This document shows positions 1-4,781 of a stretch of 6,171 nucleotides of DNA, one piece after another. The notes under the pieces are model-generated. The model searched no databases, was not told the origin of the DNA, and saw nothing but the letters and a program-made list of their open reading frames with translations. Each line of letters begins with the position of its first letter. Position 1 is the stretch's first letter. A program made the translations under genes and the position numbers. The stretch comes from CAISGS01 sp044346445 (GTDB lineage: Bacteria; Pseudomonadota; Alphaproteobacteria; Caulobacterales; Caulobacteraceae), in the NCBI GenBank assembly GCA_044346445.1, contig JBIIZD010000122.1, positions 1-6,171 on the forward strand, read 5' to 3'.

Positions 1-191
1 GGCGACGAGATTACAACGAACTACGGCCACACTCGAAGCTTGGTTGGATGACACCCAAGGACTATGCCAGCGCCTTATCCGCAGAGACCGGCGACCGCGC
101 TGCGCAGCCTGGAGGCTCCGCGCGGACGCCTCTTGCCATACACATCAACGAAGGCTCAAATATCGATAGGACTCTCGTTATGGCTGGATGA
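1..191 (+). pseudogene. C-terminal end of an IS3-family transposase (OrfB), 5' part outside the window
   Basis: The reading frame that begins at base 3 is open to the TGA at 189-191 and encodes about 62 residues. It opens with RRDYNELRPHSKLGWMTP, the hallmark C-terminal stretch of the DDE integrase core in IS3-family OrfB transposases (W/RxxYN..RPHS.LG..TP). The tail ends in TLVMAG, similar in style to other IS3-family C-termini. The upstream catalytic D, D and E lie outside the window, so it cannot be said whether the gene is intact or a remnant; it is listed as a fragment for that reason. The family assignment is secure from the motif. It marks the left edge as mobile-element territory next to an A+T-richer accessory segment. 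Confidence 0.82.
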
Positions 192-193
192 GA

Positions 194-209
194 TATGGGG
201 GTCAGGTCA
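194..209 (+). repeat. Possible right terminal inverted repeat of the IS3-family element
   Basis: Three bases after the transposase stop, the sequence TATGGGGGTCAGGTCA reads on the opposite strand as TGACCTGACCCCCATA. Many IS3-family ends begin with TGA followed by a C-rich run, and they lie just outside the transposase stop, so position and sequence both fit a right end. The matching left end is outside the window, so neither the repeat nor a 3-5 bp target duplication can be confirmed. Confidence 0.4.
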
Positions 210-345
210 AATGCCGCTTCGGGGCGGTTAGGCGGGGGCGTGTGTCCTGTGGCGTCGTGGCTGCTACGGCCTTAGGCCAATTTCCCGTGACGCGCGTTGT
301 CCAAGGTTCGACCCTCAGCACGAACACCGAGAAAGTCGAGGAGCA

Positions 346-879
346 TTAACGCTTGCTGCGCCGCTTGTTTTTTGTATCCGATCTCTGTGGAATGGTGGGG
401 GTGGGAGCGTCAGGCTTCGTCTCCTGAAGGTCGTATTTACGTCCTGTAATGAATACTGCCACAACGCCAATAAGGGTCGCGGTTCCCAAGCTTGCAGCCG
501 CGACGGCATTGCCCAAATAGGCAATATATGCCACCGCCGAGAGCATTAAGGTAAGCGCGACGAGTGCAAACGCCTGACCTCGCCGTTTTAATCCAATGTC
601 ACCGTTTATAATTGATGTCTGTACAGTATGACGGTGGGCCTGCTCTTTCTCTGCCATTTCGAGGATACGATTGGCAAAACCAGGATGTACCGCTTCTAGA
701 TCACGCATTTCCTCTGCGGGAGGAATTGGCCCGGAATGATGCTTGCTTACAATGCGAGTTAGGACAGTCCGGACCTCTTGGGTCTTTTCCGGTTTAATGT
801 ATGGCTGAATCTCAGCCAAAGCGGCTTGCGTAATATCTTGATCTGCCGAAACCTGCCCGCTGTCTGTTTCGTCAACCAC
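346..879 (-). CDS. DUF2335 family two-helix membrane protein
   Basis: This 177-residue protein has no enzymatic motif. Residues 48-85 carry the DUF2335 signature: HHSGPIPPAEEMRDLE, then HPGFANRILEMAEKEQAHRH. Two hydrophobic helices follow, at about 101-123 and 125-146, ending in FITGRKYD; a polar, basic tail (KNKRRSKR) comes last. The predicted form is a hairpin inner-membrane protein with a long cytoplasmic N-terminal region. The start is GTG at 877-879, directly abutting the TAA of the upstream small gene with no spacer. An AAGGCAGG Shine-Dalgarno lies inside that gene's end (884-891), so translation is probably coupled. The next in-frame Met is residue 58, inside the domain, which supports the GTG start. 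DUF2335 has no established function; members are often found in accessory or prophage-like contexts. Family call from motif is fairly sure; the role is unknown. Confidence 0.82.
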   Translation of the reverse strand: MVDETDSGQVSADQDITQAALAEIQPYIKPEKTQEVRTVLTRIVSKHHSGPIPPAEEMRDLEAVHPGFANRILEMAEKEQAHRHTVQTSIINGDIGLKRRGQAFALVALTLMLSAVAYIAYLGNAVAAASLGTATLIGVVAVFITGRKYDLQETKPDAPTPTIPQRSDTKNKRRSKR

Positions 880-1089
880 TTAGCCTGCCTTCATATCAAT
901 CTTGGCCGCATTAATGCTTGATCGTAGATCGCCGCCGACAATTCTCCAATCTCCACCGATTGAGCCGCCTTTTATCTTATTAGAGAGATCGGAGGTTCGA
1001 TGATAAAAAGTCAAGGTCGCAGCGCCCGAAAGCATTTTGCCCATACGCCCAGCAGATAGGCGACTTTTATCGACAATGTCTTTTTTCAT
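880..1089 (-). CDS. Small hypothetical protein, first gene of an operon with the DUF2335 gene
   Basis: This encodes 69 residues from ATG at 1087-1089 to TAA at 880-882. I do not recognise the family. The N-terminus is basic (MKKDIVDKSRLSAGRMGKML); the middle has a short, weakly hydrophobic stretch (MLSGAATLTFY, about 19-29); the rest is Gly-rich and polar with repeated GG turns (KGGSIGGDWRIVGGD). There is no clear membrane helix, signal peptide or cysteine motif. Reality as a gene is supported by a good AGGGG Shine-Dalgarno 8 nt before the ATG and by the exact stop-to-start junction with the downstream DUF2335 gene, typical of a coupled pair. Being the cytoplasmic partner of the membrane protein is an inference from layout only. 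Confidence 0.62.
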   Translation of the reverse strand: MKKDIVDKSRLSAGRMGKMLSGAATLTFYHRTSDLSNKIKGGSIGGDWRIVGGDLRSSINAAKIDMKAG

Positions 1090-1142
1090 CGGATTAGCCC
1101 CTATGAGAGCAGGTTGGCGCGGAATTTCGCGATTGGCAATAC

Positions 1143-1148
1143 ATCATA
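1143..1148 (-). promoter_or_regulatory. Possible -10 element for the small protein/DUF2335 operon
   Basis: On the minus strand the sequence TATGAT (5 of 6 matches to TATAAT) lies about 54 nt upstream of the ATG at 1089, in the A+T-rich gap between this operon and the cold-shock terminator. No convincing -35 hexamer is found 16-18 nt further upstream, so the site is tentative. Confidence 0.25.
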
Positions 1149-1251
1149 CAGCAAAACTGGATAAAAATGTGTTCCTAGCTTATGGTTTGCCGGATTAATG
1201 AGCGGTTTTGGCATTTCAAAAAGCTCAGTACATCAAGTGTCAGACTCCAAC

Positions 1252-1285
1252 AAAAAGGGCGGACCCGTTTGCACAGGCCCGCCCT
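1252..1285 (-). terminator. Rho-independent terminator of the cold-shock gene
   Basis: Read on the minus strand, AGGGCGGGCC (1276-1285) pairs over 10 bp, with one G-T wobble, with GGTCCGCCCT (1256-1265). The loop is 10 nt and a run of five T (1252-1256) follows. It begins about 55 nt after the stop codon of the cold-shock gene. This is a strong intrinsic terminator, and it separates that gene from the downstream small protein/DUF2335 operon, which therefore needs its own promoter. Confidence 0.9.
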
Positions 1286-1339
1286 CGATTTTGTCAGTTC
1301 CGGGTATCTGACCTAGGTCAGGTGCCCATGGAGCTGTGC

Positions 1340-1549
1340 TTAGACAGCTTGCAGCTGGCCAGCGGACATCTTGCCGCTACGTTGATCCTTTTCGAGGACG
1401 TAGCTGACCGTTTGACCTTCGTTCAGCGAGCCGAGGCCCGCACGTTCGACGGCCGAAATGTGCACAAAAACGTCGTTGCCGCCGTCATTGGGCTGGATGA
1501 AGCCGAAGCCTTTTTGGCTGTTAAACCACTTCACGGTTCCAGTAGACAT
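1340..1549 (-). CDS. cspA: Cold-shock domain protein, CspA family
   Basis: This small single-domain nucleic-acid-binding protein (69 residues) is of the type that melts RNA secondary structure and acts as an RNA chaperone in the cytoplasm. It begins MSTGTVKWFNSQKGFGFI and has both RNA-binding motifs: RNP1 KGFGFI (13-18) and RNP2 VFVHIS (27-32). The conserved aromatic residues W8, F9, F15, F17 and F28 are present. Length matches the family (about 65-75). ATG at 1547-1549 was chosen because GAAGGT (about 1557-1562) lies 8 nt upstream as a Shine-Dalgarno; an in-frame TTG five codons earlier would overlap that site. It is monocistronic: strong terminator downstream, long inverted-repeat-rich leader upstream. 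The family is certain; which cold-shock paralog, and whether it is cold-induced, cannot be told. The symbol is generic. Confidence 0.95.
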   Translation of the reverse strand: MSTGTVKWFNSQKGFGFIQPNDGGNDVFVHISAVERAGLGSLNEGQTVSYVLEKDQRSGKMSAGQLQAV

Positions 1550-1576
1550 AGTAGACACCTTCAAGGCATAGAGTGA

Positions 1577-1602
1577 CGCTACGTCAAACGTTTGACGTCG
1601 CG
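1577..1602 (-). promoter_or_regulatory. Palindrome in the cold-shock gene leader
   Basis: ACGTCAAACGTTTGACGT (1581-1598) is a perfect 18-bp palindrome. After one mismatched pair it continues for three more pairs (CGC/GCG), giving a 26-bp near-perfect dyad. It lies 28-53 nt before the start codon and just upstream of the ribosome-binding site. It could act as a protein-binding operator in DNA or as a hairpin in the mRNA leader; the sequence does not decide between them. Confidence 0.6.
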
Positions 1603-1639
1603 ATCAGAATTCGGCGGGGGTCAGGAGTTCAAGTCCGGC

Positions 1640-1657
1640 GCTCGATCCAGATCGAGC
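1640..1657 (-). repeat. Short inverted repeat in the cold-shock gene leader
   Basis: GCTCGATC and GATCGAGC are perfect 8-bp arms separated by 2 bp. The repeat lies about 40 bp upstream of the 18-bp palindrome. In RNA the central bases would have to open to form the loop. It may be leader structure or an operator half of a larger site. Confidence 0.45.
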
Positions 1658-1711
1658 AGAGGAGAGCAACCGAACCTTTTCGATATTCGACGAGGCAATA
1701 GCTACCATCAA

Positions 1712-1725
1712 GCCTTTAGAAAGGC
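1712..1725. repeat. Inverted repeat in the presumed cold-shock promoter region
   Basis: GCCTTT and AAAGGC arms flank an AG centre. The repeat lies in the stretch where the cold-shock promoter is expected. On the minus strand it is embedded in TTGCCT...TAGCTA with 17-bp spacing, which is only a weak promoter match. It is recorded as structure; no promoter is claimed. Confidence 0.35.
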
Positions 1726-1737
1726 AATATAAATCGG

Positions 1738-1756
1738 ACCTAGGGTAAACCTAGGT
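1738..1756. repeat. Inverted repeat between the lysR stop and the cold-shock promoter region
   Basis: ACCTAGG and CCTAGGT are perfect 7-bp arms separated by GTAAA. The repeat abuts the TGA stop of the LysR gene (1757-1759). It could form a hairpin at the 3' end of the lysR message, but no clear T-run follows on the minus strand, so it is not a canonical terminator. It could equally be an operator for the cold-shock gene. Confidence 0.4.
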
Positions 1757-2689
1757 TCAGGACGGCGCGCTTATGGCCTGGGTTTTGGCACTGTCGGAGA
1801 AGCGATTTATGATCCAGGTTCGAAATAGGGCCACGACCGGATCGGCCAGATCTTCGGGGTGAAACTTCAGATAATAGCCATAGCCGTCGGCCAGGGTTGA
1901 GGCAAATGGGGCGACCAGCCGCCCATCGGCCAGCTCAGCCGCGAACATCTCAACATCCGCCAAGGCCACCCCTTCGCCCGAGATCGCATAACTGACCGCA
2001 GACAGGGCCGTGTCAAAGGCAAGACCGCGATCAGTATCAGACACAATACCGCTTTGGCGCATATAACTGGCCCAGAGCATGCTCCTCGGCTCGCTCTCCA
2101 GCTTGACGTGCAAGAGCTCATTATCGGTCAAAAACTGTTGCAGCGACTTGCCCTCATGGCGCCGCGCCAGATCGGGTGAGCAGACAGGGGTCACGCGCAC
2201 AGACCATAACAGGTCCGATACCTTGTCATCGACGTTTTGGCGGTCATAGACCACGGCCATATCCAGGTCCTGGGCGGGCAGGCCCGTGACGTGGGACGAG
2301 GACACATCGATCAGAATGTCGGGAAATTCGCGCCGGAAGGCCCGCAACAAGGGCAGGCCCATCTGGTGCAAAAGCGAGGGCGGCATGTGGATGCGCAAGG
2401 TCCGGACATTGCGATTGCTGTCGCGTATGGTGTTGAGCGCTTGTTCCAGCCGATCAAACGACTTGCGCACCACGGGCAAGAGCGCTGCGCCCGCCTCGGT
2501 CAGGACCAGCTTTTGCGGCCGCCGCTCAAACAAGGGCTTGCCCAGCAGGTCTTCCAGGCCAATCACATGCCGGCTGAGCGCGCTTTGCGACACATGCAGG
2601 GCCTGGGCCCCGGCGGTAAAGCTTAGGTGCTGTCCAACAGCATCAAAGGCACGCAGGGCATTAAGCGGAAGCCAACGGCGGTTAATCAT
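1757..2689 (-). CDS. LysR-type transcriptional regulator, GcvA-like
   Basis: This 310-residue DNA-binding regulator acts as a dimer or tetramer and usually responds to a small effector. The N-terminal winged helix-turn-helix covers about 6-65. It opens with LPLNALRAFDAVGQHLSF, as in the GcvA-like subgroup, then the recognition region QALHVSQSALSRHV (about 29-42) and LGKPLFERRPQKLVLTEAG. A linker helix (about 70-92) leads to the periplasmic-binding-protein-like effector domain (about 95-300). Length is normal for the family. The ATG at 2687-2689 gives the usual N-terminus although its Shine-Dalgarno is poor. The gene is divergent from the toxin-antitoxin pair and the Rieske operon. By the common LysR arrangement it most likely controls the Rieske operon, but the VapBC pair lies in between, so this is inference. 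The effector is unknown. Confidence 0.92.
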   Translation of the reverse strand: MINRRWLPLNALRAFDAVGQHLSFTAGAQALHVSQSALSRHVIGLEDLLGKPLFERRPQKLVLTEAGAALLPVVRKSFDRLEQALNTIRDSNRNVRTLRIHMPPSLLHQMGLPLLRAFRREFPDILIDVSSSHVTGLPAQDLDMAVVYDRQNVDDKVSDLLWSVRVTPVCSPDLARRHEGKSLQQFLTDNELLHVKLESEPRSMLWASYMRQSGIVSDTDRGLAFDTALSAVSYAISGEGVALADVEMFAAELADGRLVAPFASTLADGYGYYLKFHPEDLADPVVALFRTWIINRFSDSAKTQAISAPS

Positions 2690-2796
2690 GGTCTTGTAAA
2701 CTCATAGCGGGGCAATGGGCGTTCTGGGCGCATCCAACAAACACGGCTAATCGCTGCCTTGGTCAAGAGGTTTGGTAGATTGGGGCCCTGAACGGG

Positions 2797-2823
2797 TTGA
2801 TGATATCATAAAAATGATATACA
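2797..2823 (+). promoter_or_regulatory. Candidate vapBC promoter overlapped by an inverted-repeat operator
   Basis: TTGATG (2797-2802) resembles a -35 box. TGATATACA (2815-2823) is an extended -10 (TG-n-TATACA). The 15-bp spacing is short, which an extended -10 can tolerate. Exactly between and across them lies a perfect inverted repeat, ATATCAT (2803-2809) - AAAA - ATGATAT (2814-2820), partly overlapping a TGATATCA palindrome (2801-2808). A dyad covering the promoter 30 bp before the antitoxin start is the expected place for autorepression by a VapB-VapC complex. The repeat is seen directly; the promoter and regulator assignment are inference. Confidence 0.55.
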
Positions 2824-2850
2824 AACTTTTCCGGTTTTGAGGGTCCGGTT

Positions 2851-3081
2851 ATGCTGGTTTCCAAATGGGGCAATAGTCTGGCCATTCGCCTGCCCAAGGC
2901 CTTGGTTGAGGCCTTGCACCTCAAGGCCGGTGATGAGTTGACGGTCATAGAGGCGGTCGATAAGACGATTTCCGTCGCCAAGGCGCAGCGGCGTCGTCAG
3001 GCCCTGGCCAATATCAGCGCGCGCGGTTGGGTCGCCCCTGCCGATTACCGGTTTGACCGCGACGAGGCCAATGCCCGTTGA
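2851..3081 (+). CDS. vapB: VapB-type antitoxin, AbrB/MazE fold
   Basis: This 76-residue antitoxin is paired with the PIN-domain toxin encoded immediately downstream. Residues 2-45 form the swapped-hairpin AbrB (SpoVT-AbrB) DNA-binding domain: LVSKWGNSLAIRLPKALV, then LHLKAGDELTV. The C-terminal part (about 50-76), ending GWVAPADYRFDRDEANAR, is the kind of flexible tail that wraps and blocks the toxin active site. GAGGG (2839-2843) gives a Shine-Dalgarno 7 nt before the ATG. Its stop TGA (3079-3081) overlaps the toxin start as TTGA, so translation is coupled. In this family the antitoxin, alone and with toxin, represses its own promoter; a fitting dyad lies 31-48 bp upstream. Cognate pairing is clear from layout and domains. 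Confidence 0.9.
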   Translation: MLVSKWGNSLAIRLPKALVEALHLKAGDELTVIEAVDKTISVAKAQRRRQALANISARGWVAPADYRFDRDEANAR

Positions 3082-3491
3082 GCGCGTTTTTTGACACCAA
3101 TATCATCATCTATGCCCAGCAATCGGGGCCTAAGGCGCAAATTGCCCAGGCCTTGATGGCGGCGGGCGGCGTGATTAGCGTCCAGGTTTTGAACGAGACC
3201 GCCAATGTCTTGTTGCGCAAGTTTGGCCGCAATTGGACAGAGGTAGAGCAGGTTTTGGCCGATATTGACGATGTCTTGGGCCCGGCCCTGCCCCTGACTG
3301 GCCAGATCCATAGGGCCGCAATCGGCCTTGCCCGTGATCATGGCTTGCCGATCTATGATGCCCTGATCATAGCAGCTGCGCTTGAGGCGGGCTGTGACCA
3401 GCTCTTGAGCGAAGACCTGCAGCATGGCCGCCGGTTTGGCGCGCTGGTGGCGCAAAACCCGTTTGCTGTTCAAAACGACATAGGCGCATGA
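3078..3491 (+). CDS. vapC: VapC-type toxin, PIN-domain ribonuclease
   Basis: This 137-residue member of the type II toxin family cleaves RNA (in characterised members often tRNA or rRNA) with Mg2+ or Mn2+. The four acidic metal-binding positions are visible: D6 in SAFFDTNI, E40 in VLNETANV, D94 in PIYDALII and D113 in SEDLQHGR. The SEDLQ(H/D)G end motif is characteristic of this PIN subgroup. All catalytic residues are present, so the toxin should be active. The start is the uncommon TTG at 3078-3080, overlapping the antitoxin stop by 4 nt. No ATG or GTG lies in frame nearby, and the TTG gives the conserved N-terminus. The weak start and overlap should keep toxin output below antitoxin output. 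The RNA target cannot be read from sequence. Confidence 0.92.
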   Translation: MSAFFDTNIIIYAQQSGPKAQIAQALMAAGGVISVQVLNETANVLLRKFGRNWTEVEQVLADIDDVLGPALPLTGQIHRAAIGLARDHGLPIYDALIIAAALEAGCDQLLSEDLQHGRRFGALVAQNPFAVQNDIGA

Positions 3492-3500
3492 GGAAATAGA

Positions 3501-3530
3501 ATTGCCCAGCCGGGCGTGCTCCATGGCAAT
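3501..3530 (+). repeat. Inverted repeat between vapC and the Rieske gene
   Basis: ATTGCC (3501-3506) and GGCAAT (3525-3530) are 6-bp arms enclosing a GCCC-AGCC-GGGC mini-hairpin that partly overlaps the left arm. No T-run follows, so it does not look like an intrinsic terminator. It sits in the only gap (64 bp) in which the Rieske operon could have its own promoter or operator. Function is unassigned. Confidence 0.35.
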
Positions 3531-3545
3531 CTGATGGCTTGTTAT

Positions 3546-3550
3546 GGGAG
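3546..3550 (+). promoter_or_regulatory. Ribosome-binding site deciding the Rieske start
   Basis: GGGAG lies 5 nt before the ATG at 3556-3558. An in-frame ATG at 3544 would overlap this site and has no Shine-Dalgarno of its own, so the downstream ATG is preferred. Confidence 0.7.
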
Positions 3551-3555
3551 TTGAT

Positions 3556-4764
3556 ATGTCGGATCTGAGCAAGATTGCCGCCCTTTTCGCGCAGCGGAAA
3601 ATTGGCCATGCCCTGCCACAGGCGCTCTATAATGATCCCGACGTCTTTGCCTTCGATATGCAGGCTATTTATGGCCAGTCCTGGATTCTGGTCGGGTTTG
3701 AATGTGAATTGCCCAAGGCTGGCGCAACCCTTGCCATGACCATAGGGGCCTGGCCGATCCTGATCGTGCGGGCCCGCGACGGGGTCTTGCGCGCCTATCA
3801 CAATTCTTGCCGCCATCGCGGGGCCCAGATCTGCAAGCCCGGGCATGGCAATGCAGCGCGCCTGGTGTGCCCCTATCATAAATGGACCTATGAACTGACC
3901 GGCGAACTGGTCAGCGCACCGCGCATGGCCGAAGATTTCGAAAAGGCCGATCATGGCCTGAGCCCCATTGCAATCGAGGTGCTGGAAGGCACGGTCTATG
4001 TCTGCCTGTCGGACAATCCGCCTTGCTTTGATGCGTTCCGCAAAGAGGCCGGGCCTCTGCTTGCGCCGCATGATTTTGCCAATGCCAAGCTGGCGCATGA
4101 ATCGGTGTTGGTCGAGCAGGCCAATTGGAAGCTGGTCATGGAAAATGGCCGCGAATGCTATCACTGCCTGACGGGGCACCCTGAGCTTTCCGCCAGTTTC
4201 CCAACCGGAACCACGGCCTATTTTGACTATGATGATAAGGCCCAGCTGGACGCCTATCATGCGCGGATGGCCGCCTTGAACCTGCCGGTTGGCCCGGTTG
4301 AGGGCGACTGGTGGCAGGCTATGCGCTTTCCGCTCAATCCAGGCTTTGTCAGCATGTCCCATGATGGCAAGCCGCTGGTTGCCAAGACACAAGGCCGGGT
4401 CGGTGACGGCGATATTGGCTCCATGCGCTGGGCGCTAGAGCCGCACAGTTTTTGCCATGCGCTTGGTGACTTTACCTTCCTGTTCAGCGCCCTGCCGGTT
4501 GGTCCGAACGAGACCCATGTCACGGCCAAATGGTATGTCAGCAAGGATGCAGTTGAAGGGGTCGATTATACGGTCGAAAACCTGATCGATATCTGGAACA
4601 AGACCAATATCCAGGACCGCGATCTGGCCGAAAACAATCAAAAAGGCGTCAATTCGCTTGGCTATAAACCCGGCCCCTATTCGCCTGAGGCTGAAATCTT
4701 AGTTTTGCGGTTTATCGACTGGTATTGCGCCAAGGCCCAGGTCTATCTCGACGCCCAAGCCTGA
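3556..4764 (+). CDS. Rieske non-heme iron oxygenase, alpha subunit, GbcA/Stc2/CntA-like
   Basis: This 402-residue terminal oxygenase uses electrons from a reductase to activate O2 at a mononuclear iron. The N-terminal Rieske [2Fe-2S] domain carries CRHRG (C85, H87) and CPYH (C105, H108). The C-terminal domain has NWKLVMENGRECYHCLTGH, giving iron ligands H203 and H208, and QDRDLAENNQ with the carboxylate ligand (probably D354). The residue bridging the two metal sites is glutamate, E200 in ECYH, as in the carnitine/glycine-betaine/stachydrine type; aromatic dioxygenases have Asp. Relatives hydroxylate N-methyl groups of quaternary amines, leading to demethylation or C-N cleavage. The actual substrate is not readable here. 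It is the first gene of an operon with the PLP enzyme 17 bp downstream. A dedicated reductase (GbcB type) is not seen in the window; the truncated FAD gene is not clearly one. Confidence 0.88.
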   Translation: MSDLSKIAALFAQRKIGHALPQALYNDPDVFAFDMQAIYGQSWILVGFECELPKAGATLAMTIGAWPILIVRARDGVLRAYHNSCRHRGAQICKPGHGNAARLVCPYHKWTYELTGELVSAPRMAEDFEKADHGLSPIAIEVLEGTVYVCLSDNPPCFDAFRKEAGPLLAPHDFANAKLAHESVLVEQANWKLVMENGRECYHCLTGHPELSASFPTGTTAYFDYDDKAQLDAYHARMAALNLPVGPVEGDWWQAMRFPLNPGFVSMSHDGKPLVAKTQGRVGDGDIGSMRWALEPHSFCHALGDFTFLFSALPVGPNETHVTAKWYVSKDAVEGVDYTVENLIDIWNKTNIQDRDLAENNQKGVNSLGYKPGPYSPEAEILVLRFIDWYCAKAQVYLDAQA

Positions 4765-4770
4765 TTGCCG

Positions 4771-4775
4771 AGGAG
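4771..4775 (+). promoter_or_regulatory. Ribosome-binding site of the PLP-enzyme gene
   Basis: AGGAG lies 6 nt before the ATG at 4782-4784 and selects it over upstream in-frame starts inside the Rieske gene, which would add 19 residues unlike the family N-terminus. Confidence 0.8.
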
Positions 4776-4781
4776 CCCGCC

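Noticed and set aside
268..278. GGCC-TTA-GGCC inverted repeat as a terminator for the DUF2335 operon
   Set aside because: The arms are only 4 bp and no T-run follows on the minus strand, so it is not a convincing terminator.
286..330. tRNA T-loop-like sequence GGTTCGACC
   Set aside because: The flanking bases do not form a T stem (mismatches at the second to third pairs) and no anticodon arm or acceptor stem is found around it.
315..524. Open frame of 69 codons on the minus strand
   Set aside because: It overlaps the DUF2335 gene in another frame on the same strand, and its product is low-complexity and has no recognisable domain.
1208..1576. Open frame of 122 codons on the plus strand
   Set aside because: It covers the cold-shock gene and its terminator in antisense; the translated product has no domain and the minus-strand gene is certain.
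2761..2766. TTGACC as a -35 box for lysR
   Set aside because: It matches 5 of 6 consensus bases but no acceptable -10 hexamer follows at 16-18 bp, so no promoter is claimed.
3367..4392. Long open frame (341 codons) on the minus strand
   Set aside because: It lies antisense to vapC and the Rieske gene, whose motifs are clear. Its protein has no recognisable domain and it is explained by codon bias leaving the opposite frame open.
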